From positions 1 through 64,000 of the forward strand of contig NZ_CAMYFI010000006.1 of the NCBI RefSeq assembly GCF_947255005.1: a stretch of 64,000 nucleotides of DNA, given 5' to 3'. The number at the start of each line of letters is the position of its first letter. The first letter of the stretch is position 1. The stretch comes from an uncultured Tessaracoccus sp. (GTDB taxonomy: Bacteria > Actinomycetota > Actinomycetes > Propionibacteriales > Propionibacteriaceae). This document shows, in pieces, positions 53,031-63,201 of the stretch. A program made the position numbers and the translations under genes. The notes under the pieces are model-generated. The model was not told the DNA's origin and did no database searches. It was given only the letters and a program-made list of their open reading frames with translations.

Positions 53031-53082
53031 GGAAATGTCAGTGGTGGCCGTCAGACTGAAGGAAGCTCTGAGAGGAGAAAGC

Positions 53083-53790
53083 GTGATCGAAGCAGCCAAA
53101 GCTCTACCCGGGCTCATCAAGGACTGGAAGACCAACCGTGATCTGATCTACCAACATGTCGGATGCGTCGCCGGCTTCTTGACGATCGCCGCGTACATTC
53201 GCGAGCAACGCCCCAGTGAGGTTCTCGCTGACCTGTTCAACGTGGCCGGGGTGCCGAGTGCCGGGGACTGGCTCGAATCCAACCTCCCACCGTTCCTTGC
53301 TCAGCCAGATGCTCAGTCAAGTCACACCCTCATACAGGTGGCAGGTGTTGCCGTGCTTCTTATGCTCGTGATGCCGTTCTTCAACGCACGACGGAACGAG
53401 TCTCATGTCGATTTTCAGGCTGCAGGCCTGTTCGGTGCACGAGCAGGAGTACGACCTGGATTCTCCTGGTGATCGCTGTGCAGCTCGGATCATTGCAGTG
53501 GGGCATCGAGTGGTTGCGCTCCACGAGCTTGATTCTCGGGGCGATCGCGGCATTCGGTTTGGTCACCTTGCTCGTCGTGTATGCGGTTGCCCGGAAACTT
53601 TGGATGCACAACCTGCTTGCGCCTGTTGGACGTGGCCTTTGGTGGCTGATCGCCCGCGGCAGTGCTTGTTCTCACCATGGCCGTCTTCGCCTTAGTCTTC
53701 GTCGTCATCGGTCCAGCACTCGGCCTCGGCATGTGGCTGTTCTCCACCGAGTCAGATGCCCACTATGAAACCCAACGAAGAATCCCCTAG
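53083..53790 (+). pseudogene. Membrane protein with two frameshifts
   Basis: GTG at 53083 has an AGGAG site. The frame gives VIEAAKALPGLIKDW and two hydrophobic segments, then stops at 53472; the next piece (VIAVQLGSLQWGIEWL, ILGAIAAFGLVTLLVVYAV) is in another frame, and the last helix (VLVLTMAVFALVFVVIGPA) returns to the first frame and ends at 53790. Read together they make a four- or five-helix protein of about 235 residues of unknown family. Confidence 0.55.
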
Positions 53791-53860
53791 AGACGCACAG
53801 AAGAAGAATCCCCCACCCGCGCCATCCCCATCTCCTTGGGAAGTGCACCACCGGCGCGCC

Positions 53861-53912
53861 TTGACTGTGCTGCCGTCCCGTGTATTATGAACGTGTTCAG
53901 TGAACATGTTCA
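53861..53912 (+). promoter_or_regulatory. Promoter and operator of the TetR-DoxX operon
   Basis: TTGACT at 53861-53866 and TATTAT at 53883-53888 are 16 bases apart. Directly after lie two overlapping palindromes, GTTCAGTGAAC (53895-53905) and TGAACATGTTCA (53901-53912), placed over the start of transcription as an autorepressor site. The AGGAGG site follows. Confidence 0.7.
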
Positions 53913-53922
53913 GGAGGTGCAA

Positions 53923-54516
53923 GTGGTCACTGCTAGGACTGAGGCACGTCAGACGACGCGCCGCGCCGTGCTGCAGGCCGCGGCCCGGCTGTTCGAGGAG
54001 CGTGGGTTCCTCGCGACGACCGTGCGCGACATCGCCCGAGAAGCCGATGTGAGTGTTGGGACCGTCATGGCAGCTGGCGACAAGGAAGCTCTACTTGTTG
54101 AACTCTTCGACGGCCTCATCGAGGAGCGCCAGCAGCTCGCTGACACGCAAGTCCTTGGTGGCACCGCCTGGTGCGGTGTGGACGCAGTCGCTGTGGTGGA
54201 GCCCTTCGTGGTGCTATTCGAAGAGCGTCGTGACCTTGCCCAGGCCTATGCCTCGGTTCTGGTGAGCGGACGGCATTCCTCTGTGGTTTTCACGGGCCTC
54301 GCGCGGCGGCTGATCGCTGTGTTCGAACAGCTTATGAACGCCTGCGGATGCTCAGGGCCGATGGGAGCCCCCGGGCGCGCCGAAGCGCTCCACGCGGCGT
54401 ACATCGGAAGCCTGTTCATCTGGTCGGCAACCCCGGAAGGATCCGCATCGGAGTTCCTGGCTCAGCTTCGCGAGGTTTTCGCGGCGATCTGCCACCATGA
54501 GGGAGGCGACTCATGA
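53923..54516 (+). CDS. TetR family regulator
   Basis: A 197-residue regulator: HTH RAVLQAAARLFEERGFLATTVRDIAREADVSVGTVMAAGDKEAL. GTG at 53923 sits 5 bases after AGGAGG; an earlier ATG lies within the operator. It overlaps the DoxX-like gene by 4 nt and probably represses the pair. Confidence 0.86.
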   Translation: MVTARTEARQTTRRAVLQAAARLFEERGFLATTVRDIAREADVSVGTVMAAGDKEALLVELFDGLIEERQQLADTQVLGGTAWCGVDAVAVVEPFVVLFEERRDLAQAYASVLVSGRHSSVVFTGLARRLIAVFEQLMNACGCSGPMGAPGRAEALHAAYIGSLFIWSATPEGSASEFLAQLREVFAAICHHEGGDS

Positions 54517-54869
54517 TCTTGCTGCCATCTTGGTGGGTGCCACCAGCACTTCTGGCCGCCGTCCTCCTTGTAGATGTCGCGCTGTCGGTCAGGCCGGTGC
54601 GATTCATTCGCGACTGTCTCCACAGTGTTCGCTTCCCCGAGGAGTGGTGGTGGGCTCTGCTCGTCGTCAAGACGCTTGCGGCAGCCGGGCTCATCGCGGG
54701 CATCTGGATCCCCGGGCTCGCCTTCGCAGCGAACAGCGGGGTGATCGCTTACCTCCTGTGCGCAGCAGCAGCCCACATCCGAGCAGGAGCGACAGGATCG
54801 GCTTTCAGGATCAACTGCTTGGGGATGCTGGCGCTATCCTGCGCCATCCTGGCGTTGAGCACCCTCTAG
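54513..54869 (+). CDS. DoxX-like small membrane protein
   Basis: A 118-residue protein with four hydrophobic helices; VVKTLAAAGLIAGIWIPGLAFAANSGVIAYLLCAAAAHIRAG is typical of DoxX/YphA-type proteins. Coupled to the TetR gene (ATGA overlap). Role unknown; the family is linked with redox or oxidative-stress functions. Confidence 0.8.
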   Translation: MILLPSWWVPPALLAAVLLVDVALSVRPVRFIRDCLHSVRFPEEWWWALLVVKTLAAAGLIAGIWIPGLAFAANSGVIAYLLCAAAAHIRAGATGSAFRINCLGMLALSCAILALSTL

Positions 54870-54911
54870 CTGTCTTGGTCGAAGACATTGGTTGACGGCA
54901 TGCCAGACCTA

Positions 54912-56180
54912 TCACGATTCACCCTCGTCTGAGTTCGATGCACCTTGCGACAGTGCCCAGATTGCAACACCAAGGACCAACACGACAGCCCCACAGCTCA
55001 GGGCAGCCACGTGTTGCGCGCTGGCGTAGTCAGCGGCCCTGTTGGGAGCTCCAGCGGCAACCAGGTCGGCTATCGTTTGGTCGGGAATGCGGCGCCGCAC
55101 AAGGATGGTCAGCAGTGCTGAGTAGCAGGCCACCGACAGGGCTTCGGATCCGATGCGGGCGAAGTTCAGCAGCCCGGCAGCGCTGCCCGACGAGTGGCTC
55201 GGCACCCGGGCCAGGGCTTCTCCATCGACCACGCCGAGAGGAAGCCCGAACCCGAGCCCGATCAGCACTAGAGCTGGCACAACCGCCCACACGGAATTGC
55301 CCGGGGCGAGTGCCAGCATCGCGACCGAACCGGCCGTCAGGCAACCGATGGATGCGACCAGGACCGGACCGATGCCGATTTGATGGCGCTTCATGACTGA
55401 GACGGCGACGCTCGGAGACAGGATGACAGGAAGAGTCGCGACGAGCATCATCACTCCGGCCTGTCCTGCGTTCCAGCCATGGATCGCGCTGAATGCTGCG
55501 GGAAGGTAGGTCAGGAAGGTCACGAACCCCACCGAGGCTGTGATCGGAACTAGTGTCATCGCTGCGAACCCGCGGTTGGTCAGCAGACTGACGTTGAGCA
55601 GGCGGCGCGCTCCGTCGTGTTCAACCTGCACTGCGGGGATCCCTCTCGACATTGCTAACGACACGGCCAAGACGATGGCTGGCAGCCAGAATGCTGCGCG
55701 CCAGCCAAACGCCTGTGCAACCAGGCCGCACAGCGTTGGGCCGAGCCCCAGGCCTAGCCCGTTGATGGTGCCAAATAGTGCGAACGCCTTGGCCCGGGCG
55801 GAACCTTCCCAAGCCAGCGACAGGATCGACGTTGCGCTAGTCAGGACGGCAGCGGCGCCCGCTCCAGCCACGAGTCGGGCACCATCCAGCAGTAACAGCG
55901 TCGGTGCGAGGGCGCTGCCGATAGAGGCCAGCAGGACGATGATGACTCCAGCACGGAAGACCCGGTGGTGCCCGGCGCGGTCGGCGAACCCGCCCCACAG
56001 CAGGGTACAGAGGGCGAAGGCGACGTTGAAACCGTTGACGACCCACTGCAGCGGACCCGGACTGGATCCTAGGTCGGCCGCGATGCGCGGCAGTGCCACT
56101 GCTGTGCCGGCGATCGAGAGCGGGATCACAAGTTGCGCCGACAGGATTGCCGGCAGAGCCCAGCGTGTTGGTGTGGTCAT
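54912..56180 (-). CDS. MFS efflux transporter (DHA2-like)
   Basis: A 422-residue protein with 12 or more helices. Motif A-like GGFADRAGHHRVFRAG follows TM2 and the antiporter-type motif C appears as GLGLGPTLCGLVAQAFGWRAAFW. Divergent from an ArsR-type gene with two operators between, so it is likely an inducible drug or metabolite exporter. Confidence 0.88.
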   Translation of the reverse strand: MTTPTRWALPAILSAQLVIPLSIAGTAVALPRIAADLGSSPGPLQWVVNGFNVAFALCTLLWGGFADRAGHHRVFRAGVIIVLLASIGSALAPTLLLLDGARLVAGAGAAAVLTSATSILSLAWEGSARAKAFALFGTINGLGLGLGPTLCGLVAQAFGWRAAFWLPAIVLAVSLAMSRGIPAVQVEHDGARRLLNVSLLTNRGFAAMTLVPITASVGFVTFLTYLPAAFSAIHGWNAGQAGVMMLVATLPVILSPSVAVSVMKRHQIGIGPVLVASIGCLTAGSVAMLALAPGNSVWAVVPALVLIGLGFGLPLGVVDGEALARVPSHSSGSAAGLLNFARIGSEALSVACYSALLTILVRRRIPDQTIADLVAAGAPNRAADYASAQHVAALSCGAVVLVLGVAIWALSQGASNSDEGES

Positions 56181-56193
56181 GACACCCTTCCAT

Positions 56194-56253
56194 AGGTACG
56201 ATCAATGTCGAACCTAATATGCGGGATCAATTGGTACGATGTCAACCGAACCT
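56194..56253. promoter_or_regulatory. Two 22-bp operators in divergent MFS/ArsR promoter
   Basis: Two near-identical sites, AGGTACGATCAATGTCGAAC at 56194 and TGGTACGATGTCAACCGAAC at 56232, each followed by CT. Each is itself a partial palindrome (AGGT..ACCT). TAATAT at 56215-56220 lies between and could be a -10 box. Confidence 0.7.
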
Positions 56254-56273
56254 ATCGAAAGGTGGTGAGTGTC

Positions 56274-56600
56274 GTGCCGGACGAAGAAGGGCACCCCAGC
56301 GTCACCGAGATGAACCTGCCCGACGTACTGACGGCCCTCAACGATCCATTGCGGCGGCAAGTCGTCAACACACTCATCGCCGAGCCCGACGGGACCGAGC
56401 GCACCTGCGCGAGTTTTGACCTCGGAGTGTCGAAGTCGACCCTCACCCATCACTTTCGCGTGCTGCGTGAATCTGGTCTGGTGCGTCAGGTTGATCGAGG
56501 AAACTCCCGCAAAGTCTCCCTGCGCCGCGATGAACTCAACCTGCGTTTCCCGGGGCTGTTGGATCTGCTTGGCCGCGAGGAATCATCGAGGGCCGAGTAG
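56274..56600 (+). CDS. ArsR-type winged-helix regulator
   Basis: A 108-residue repressor: LNDPLRRQVVNTLI, then FDLGVSKSTLTHHFRVLRESGLVRQVDRGNSRKVSLRRDEL, a classic ArsR recognition helix and wing. GTG at 56274 has GGTGG upstream; earlier starts would lie inside the operators. No metal cysteines are evident. Likely controls the divergent MFS gene. Confidence 0.85.
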   Translation: MPDEEGHPSVTEMNLPDVLTALNDPLRRQVVNTLIAEPDGTERTCASFDLGVSKSTLTHHFRVLRESGLVRQVDRGNSRKVSLRRDELNLRFPGLLDLLGREESSRAE

Positions 56601-56756
56601 GTCTTGCGTATCGGCGCATTCCGTCGGGCCGCCGCGCCGCGCCCGCGGCAACAGATCAGACGCCTGCGTCTTAGCCTCGACGACCTTGGCTCGGGTAATG
56701 CGCAGGGTTCGGTTGGCTTCGCTGACGCCGCGCTTGCGGGTCGGGATCGCGGTCGG

Positions 56757-58050
56757 TGGCTGCCTCAACACCGCCCTCAACATCCGCGCCCGCGCCGACC
56801 TCATCCTCGACGGCACGCTGAAGCCTGGCCCCAAAATCACCCTGTCCGACGGATCGGCAGCGGGCGTGGGTGACATGATCATCACCCGCCGCAACGACCG
56901 GCGGCTGCGGAACCGGCACGGTTGGGTCCGCAACGGCCAAACCTGGACCATCACCGCCGTGCGTGACGATGGATCGGTCACGATCCGCCCACCCGGTACC
57001 CGGTTCGGCAACAGCATCGTCCTGCCCGCAGACTATGTGGCTCAGCACGTCGACCTCGGCTACGCCGTCAACACCCACCGCGCCCAAGGCATCACCACCG
57101 ACACCGCCCACGTCCTCGTCGAACCCACCACCACGCGCGAGAACCTGTACGTCGCCATGACCTGCGGACGGGAATCGAACCGGGCCTACGTCATCCTCGA
57201 CCGTCCCGACGATCACGCCACCGCGCATCCGGGCGACAATCCCGACGCCACCGCCCGCACAGTCCTCTACGGAGTCCTCAAACACAGCGGTGCTGAACTG
57301 TCGGCGCACGAGACCATCACCGCCGAACAGGACCAGGGGGGCTCGATCGGCCAGCTCGCCGCAGAATACGAAACCATCGCCGCCGCAGCCCAACACGACC
57401 GTTGGACCACCCTGGCCCGCGGCTCCGGGCTCACCGACGAGCAAGGGCAAGCTGTTATCGACTCCGATGCCCTCGGCGCCCTGGTTGCGGAACTGCGCCG
57501 GGCCGAAGCCAACCACCACAACGCCGACACCCTCCTACCACGCCTCATCAAGGCTCGCGGGTTCGCCAACGCCGACGACATCGCCTCCGTCATCCACCAC
57601 CGCCTCGCCCACGCCACCACCCGACCCGCAGGATCAGGCCGCACCCGCCAGGCCTCGCATCTCATCGCCGGGCTGATCCCCGAAGCCACCGGCCCCATGA
57701 CCCCCGACATGCAGCAAGCCCTGACCGAACGCCGCCACCTCATCGAAACCCGAACCGAAGCCGTCCTCGACACAGCCCTCCACACCCACGAGCCATGGGT
57801 TACCGCACTCGGTCCGATATCCTCCAGTGGGCGGGTGCGGCAGCAATGGCGACGCCGCGCTGTGGTTGTGGCCGCTTACCGTGACCGCTACGCGATCACC
57901 GACGGGAGTCCACTCGGACAGGTGCCGCAGGCGACCGCGCAGAAGATCGATCGTGCCCGCGCAGTTGCCGCACTTCGCGCACTTACGGGCCCGCAGCACC
58001 GAGACCAGCAGCGGCCAGCTCAGAGCCTCGCCCGAAAACTCGAGTTTTGA
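56757..58050 (+). pseudogene. MobF/TraA-type relaxase, C-terminal part only
   Basis: Sequence from LNIRARADLILDG onward matches the end of MobF conjugative relaxases: VGDMIITRRNDRRLR, the helicase motif YAVNTHRAQGITTDTAHVLV and TRENLYVAMTCGRESNRAYV, then a helical tail to the stop. The relaxase and most of the helicase domains are missing. The frame stays open upstream to 56416, but this is antisense or ArsR sequence. From 56601 to 56756 I see only an unassignable basic minus-strand fragment. Confidence 0.8.
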
Positions 58051-58130
58051 CCAGGCTAATCGCAGGACAGAGGAAGGGCCTCACATCACGGGATGCGAGG
58101 CCCTGCACGAAGAGGACGGTGCTCGGGCAC

Positions 58131-59135
58131 CTACATCGACCGCGTCGGCTTATCCTTTGACGGCACCGGGCGGTGTGCGAACTCCGGCCCCAGCGCTGCT
58201 CGATCAGCGCCGCGGCCAGGCGCCCGGTTGATCAGATCCTCAACGTCTCTCCCGTCGGTGGCCCGGTGGGCGGTGCCGTTACGCAGCAGCATGTGCGGGC
58301 CGCTGCTGGTCACCGAGGTCACCGGTCCCGGGACCGCGCCGACGCTCCGGCCCAAACGCTGAGCCTCGACCGCCGTATGCAGCGCACCCGAACGTACGCC
58401 CGCCTCGACCACCACGGTGCTCCCAGACAGTGCCGCCATCAGCCGCCCGCGCGCCAGGAACCGCTGCCTCGTCGGCACCGACCCCGGCGGCACCTCACTG
58501 ACCAGCAGACCAACATCCGCGATCCGATCAAGCAGTTCCCGGTGACCGGCCGGGTACGGGCGGTCCACCCCGTTAGCGAGCACCGCGATCGTGTCCCCAC
58601 CCGACGCCAGCGCTGCCCGGTGAGCGGCGCCCTCGATCCCGTACGCTCCACCGGCCGCCACGACCCGCTCGCCGCGCGAGAGGTCGCCAGCAATCTGACT
58701 GGCGACATGCTCGCCATACGCCGTCGCCGCCCGAGCACCCGTGACCGTCACCAGATCCGCGGTCGGCCGGGCCAGGAACGACGTCGCACCGCGCGCCCAC
58801 AGCACATACGGGGCGCGGTCGCCGAGATCGTTCAGTGCCGGGGGCCAGTGCGTATCGCCGGGAATCACCGTCGCGACGCCGGAATGCTCGATGCCGCGCA
58901 TCCGCTCAGCCACGTCCTCGAGTCGGTGCTGCAACGCGAGGCGATCGCGCCAGACCTGGGCGTCCACGCGATTCAGCCCTGGCACAGCGCCGTCGCCTTC
59001 GAGCAGGCGGATTGTCTCGATTCCGCCTTCGCGGGCAAGGACGCGTCCGGTGATGGCGTCGTCGGGTTCGGACAAGATCGACAACAGTATCCGCGCGCGG
59101 CGCTCATCAGGTGCTAGGTCAGCGATACCAGCCAT
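58131..59135 (-). CDS. dprA: DprA/Smf family DNA-processing protein
   Basis: A 334-residue protein: helical N-terminus, then the Rossmann fold with VTGARAATAYGEHVA, GGAYGIEGAAHRAAL, PYPAGHRELLDRIAD and ARGRLMAALSGSTVVVEAG, all DprA landmarks (some replaced, e.g. GARAAT for GSR.A). The ATG at 59135 has GGAGG. A second, divergent dprA within conjugative debris is usual in actinobacterial mobile elements; its role there is not established. Confidence 0.87.
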   Translation of the reverse strand: MAGIADLAPDERRARILLSILSEPDDAITGRVLAREGGIETIRLLEGDGAVPGLNRVDAQVWRDRLALQHRLEDVAERMRGIEHSGVATVIPGDTHWPPALNDLGDRAPYVLWARGATSFLARPTADLVTVTGARAATAYGEHVASQIAGDLSRGERVVAAGGAYGIEGAAHRAALASGGDTIAVLANGVDRPYPAGHRELLDRIADVGLLVSEVPPGSVPTRQRFLARGRLMAALSGSTVVVEAGVRSGALHTAVEAQRLGRSVGAVPGPVTSVTSSGPHMLLRNGTAHRATDGRDVEDLINRAPGRGADRAALGPEFAHRPVPSKDKPTRSM

Positions 59136-59204
59136 GACGTGGCCTCCTTCTCGGTCAGATGACGCCGAGAAGGTGCACAGCAGCACGCACGCGACAGGCC
59201 GTGG

Positions 59205-59555
59205 TCAGGCGGCCGCGGGCACAGAGAGGCGAGTCATGCGGCGCTCGTGCCATTCGACGGCGCGCGCCCGCAGTAGCAGGACGATGCTGACCGGGCCCAT
59301 GATCGCGAACTTCATCGCGTTCCAGATGCACAGCACCACCAACACGTGCAGCCAGCCCGGTGCGCCGTCCTCGATCAGCACCGTCAGGAAGCTCGCGACG
59401 TACAGGTAGGGGAGTGACAGCAGCATCCCGGGCACGCCCCACTTCAGCCCACGCCGGGTGCGGATCAGGTCCAGCAGGATGTTGGTGGGCATGTAGCGGC
59501 GCAGGAAGTAGCGGGTGTAGACGCTGCCGATCCAGATCAGGCGGAACATGAGCAC
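59205..59555 (-). CDS. Small conserved membrane protein, copy 2
   Basis: A 116-residue protein, paralogue of the one at 48027-48377: MFRLIWIGSVYTRYFLRRYM, then TRRGLKWGVPGMLLSLPYLYVA and GAPGWLHVLVVLCIWNAMKF. Two hydrophobic helices and a basic N-terminus. Located between dprA and the NACHT gene, which is divergent. Confidence 0.8.
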   Translation of the reverse strand: MLMFRLIWIGSVYTRYFLRRYMPTNILLDLIRTRRGLKWGVPGMLLSLPYLYVASFLTVLIEDGAPGWLHVLVVLCIWNAMKFAIMGPVSIVLLLRARAVEWHERRMTRLSVPAAA

Positions 59556-59667
59556 AGTCCTCTCCTCGTCTCCGGCGACAAGGAATCAAGAAGGACCGCT
59601 CCGGCCGAAGCCAGTTCGTCTTCCCACCGCATCCGGCGGTGGGCCACGCAGGTAGAGGCCGCCTACC
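59556..59667 (-). promoter_or_regulatory. Conserved structured leader, copy 2
   Basis: Matches the leader at 48378-48486. The hairpin CCACCGC-(5)-GCGGTGG is at 59624-59642 with one loop change, and the segments around GCTTCGGC and CTTGTCGCCGGAGACGAGGA are kept. Similarity fades beyond about 59670, where the NACHT side begins. Confidence 0.55.
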
Positions 59668-59832
59668 GCCAACGATACCGCCGTCGGCGTTGCCTTGGAA
59701 GAGGTTCGGCGCACCATGGGTCTGCGTGGCTCCGTGCATCCGCTCAGCGAACGAGGTTCAATAGATGCAACAGGTGAGAGGTTCCCGACGGCGCCCAGCG
59801 AGATGATCGGGCTGGAACAGAGGGAGCACGCA

Positions 59833-62800
59833 ATGCCCGAGAGTCGACACAGGTACCTCTACGAGCGCCTCGGCGACCACGACTTCCAGTAACTCGTCAG
59901 CGCACTGCTCGCGAACCAGTTTCCCGACTACATCCCGATGGCACTCCGGCAGGCCGATGGCGGCCGCGACGGCCTGCGCAGAGTCGACGCCTCGAAGGTC
60001 CTGATCTATCAGGTCAAGTGGTCGGTCAGCGGCAAGGAGAAGGACCCGGTCACCTGGCTCGATCAGGTCGTCAAGAACGAGGAAGCCAGTCTGAAGCGTC
60101 TGGCGGCACAGGGAGTCCGTCACTACACGCTGGTCACCAACGTCGGCAGCACGGCCAAGGAAGACTCGGGCACGTTCGATCGACTGGACAAGAAGCTCCA
60201 GACGTACGCGAAGGAGTTCGGCTACGAGCAGATGACCTGCATCTGGCGCGAGGCCCTGAACCCGTGGGTGGACAACGCGCCGACCGAGACGAAATGGGCC
60301 TACGCCGAGATGCTCGCCGGGTGGGACCTGGTCCGATACCTCGTCGCCGAACATGTCGGCGCCGGGAAGGATAAGGCGCATCGCCACCTGATCCGTAAGG
60401 TCGCCGCAACCCAGTGGGAAGACGACAAACGCGTCAAGTTCAGCCAGTCCGACGTGGACCGGGAGAAGGTCGTGGACCTCTTCGTCGACGTCACCGCCGA
60501 TCGCGTCCACGCCGCAGCCAGCCGACACTCGCAAACACAGGCACTGAACACAGTGGGCGGTGCCGCCGCCTATCTTCTGCGCTCACCGGCTCCGTTCACA
60601 CTCGTCCGCGGCGCACCGGGACAGGGCAAATCGACGCTGAGCCAGTACATCTGCCAGGCCCACCGCAGGTTGTTCATCCCCGAGGCCGACCGGTCTGATT
60701 CGCTACCCAAACTGGATCAACCACGTTTCCCCGTCAGACTGGACCTGAGCGACTATGCACTCTGGCTCGGTGGCAACAATGTGTGGGACCACTCCGAGGA
60801 CCGCAGGCAACCGAAGGTCAAGTCACGCAAGGGCGAGCACGCGACCATCGAGTGCTTCCTCGCCGACCTGATGGCGCACGAGAGCGGCGGAATCACCACC
60901 GACGCGAAGACGGTGCAGGACATTTTCGAGCGAGTCCCCAGCCTCGTCGTGCTGGACGGGCTCGACGAAGTCGGCAGCAGCACCATGCGCGGCAGGATCG
61001 TTAGAGAGATCGACAAGTTCGTCAGTCGCGGGAAGGCATACACCGACCCGCCCAAGGTCGTCGTCATCACGCGCCCCAGCGCCGGTGAACTTCCCGAGCC
61101 GTCAACCAACCTGTTCGAGATCGTGACCCTTAACCAACTCACCGTCGACCAACGGGACACGTACCTGCGCAAATGGTGCGCGGTCCGGGGGATCAAGGGC
61201 AAGGACGGTCGCGCCTTGCGGAAGAGCTTTAAGGATAAGAGCCGCGAGCCCTACATCAACGAACTCGCCGGCAACCCGATGCAGCTCACGATCCTGCTGG
61301 ATCTCCTCCACCAGCAGGGTGCTGCCACGCCGACCCAGCGTACGGATCTCTACGACAAGTACGTCGAGCTTCTCCTGGCCCGCGAAGCGAACAAGCATCC
61401 CAAGGCGGTGCGCGACCACAAGGAAGAACTACTTGAGATCATTCCATTCCTCGGCTGGTACCTCCACGCACACACCGAGGAATCACAGATCAACGGCCGT
61501 ATGAGCGTGGACGAACTCAAGGAAGCAATGCGGCACTTCCAGCGCACCTATGGCAACCGCGAGTCGATCGTCGACCAGCTGTTCGAAGGAGCGAGCGATC
61601 GGCTGTGGGCGCTGACCAGCAAGGTTGACGGAACCTACGAGTTTGAGGTCCTCTCCCTACGGGAGTATTTCGCAGCCCGGTTCCTCTACCACAACGCAGG
61701 CGAGGACAACACGGACTTCGACAGTGCGACCGTGCTGCGCGAGCTGCTTCGGCGGCCGTACTGGCTCAACACCGCCAGGTTCTACGGCGGCAACGCCAAG
61801 GGCAACGGCATCTATACGCTCACCGCGGGGATCGAGCAAGAGCTGGCGCAGAGCACCTCATCCGCTTCCTACCTCGCCGCATGGGCCCTCCTCACCGATG
61901 GTGTGTTTCTGCGCCGCCCCCGCGAAGCGCGCAAGATCCTCACCGCACTCTGCTCCGACTTCGGGATCACGGTCCTACTTTCGGCGCTAGACCGTCGCGA
62001 CATCATCTCGCTGCCCGAACTGCCCGACCTCCCGGACGAGGACGGGCCTGATCCCACCTGGGTGCGGCTCACTACCCTGGTCAGCAAGGACCCGGCCGAT
62101 AGGGGCAACGCTCAGCGAGTACGCGCTCTGCGCGAACTGTTGAACCAGCGCAGCCAGTTCGGTGCGTGGTGGCATGCCCAACTCACCGCAGCCATCGGCA
62201 CACCCGAGCAGAACGCATGGCTCAAGATCGGCGCTCAGTGCGAGGCCGGCGCAGGCCTCATTGCGTCGTTCGAGCACATGGACCTGTCCAATGGTGCCGC
62301 CGAGTTGGTCCTGAGCGCCGGTCTGGTCCCCCCGTCAGGAAGCTCACTCGAAGCAGCGCTTCTCGACGCAGTCCTAGAGGGGGAATGCCCCTGCGTGACA
62401 TCGACGCGTTCCATGCCGGCGCAAGTCGCGGTCGCCCTGTCGCCGGGCGACTTCCTCACAAGTTCCAACACCGGGTTCGTCGGCGGTGACGAGAAGGCCA
62501 AGCGGCGCCGAAACGAGGCGATCAGCCAGCTCCGGCGGGCAGGCTCTGCGTACACCCAGATCGCCAAGCAGCGAGCCTTCAAGGCGGGCCAGAAGGGCAG
62601 TACATTCCCCTGGGCTGAGACGGCCGCTGCACTGCACGACCACGTCGGACGCCGCTGGCTCGTGTCCGAGATCGCGATCATCGGCGCCGCGTCACCCTTA
62701 CCGCCTGCCTATGTGAAGAAGCCCGGTGCCGGGCCCTTCGGGGACACGAGCCACCCGTCCGAACTCCTCGCGCAAGTCCGCGCCAACAACCGCAACTCCC

Positions 62801-63201
62801 AATGGTGGCGGGAACAGCTCGATGCCCTTGACGACGACCTGGCCAGAGCCGAGTGGGTACTTGCTCTGTGGTGCGTAGCGTCCTCGCCTGCCGTGACAGA
62901 GCTGTGGTCATCACTGGAGTCCGTGCTCAGTCAGCTCCCTGCGTCACGTCGCGGCACGGTCCTCCGAGCCGCCGAACAGATCGCTCGTTACGGTTGGCTG
63001 AAGGACCGGCCAGTCACAGCGGCCACGGACAATCCGGAGCTGGCTGCTCTGAACCAACTCCGAACCTGGGCACCGTCGACAACAGGGCGAGATGGTGTAG
63101 CGCCCGCGTCGCGCGACAGTCCGGAGTCTGTGCCCTCGCTGCTCAGCGTGGCCCGGGATGGGAAGTGGCTGAAAGTCGACGCAAAGCCCGTGTACCGATA
63201 G
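59833..63201 (+). pseudogene. Mrr-like nuclease/NACHT ATPase with in-frame stop
   Basis: From ATG at 59833 (GAGGGAG upstream) the frame reads PESRHRYLYERLGDHDFQ, then TAA at 59890-59892, then LVSALLANQFPDYIPMALRQADGGRDG in the same frame to 63201 (1122 residues with the stop read through). GGRDG and YQVKWS (QxK) fit an Mrr-type nuclease; Walker A GAPGQGKST (Lys266) and Walker B LVVLDGLDEVG are NACHT; FEVLSLREYFAARFLYHNA is typical of such STAND proteins. ATG at 59938 could restart translation, losing 35 residues. A prokaryotic NLR-like defence protein; status depends on the stop. Confidence 0.82.

Noticed and set aside
56416..56756. N-terminal extension of the relaxase fragment
   Set aside because: The frame is open but overlaps ArsR out of phase and has no relaxase similarity; the recognisable part begins near 56757.
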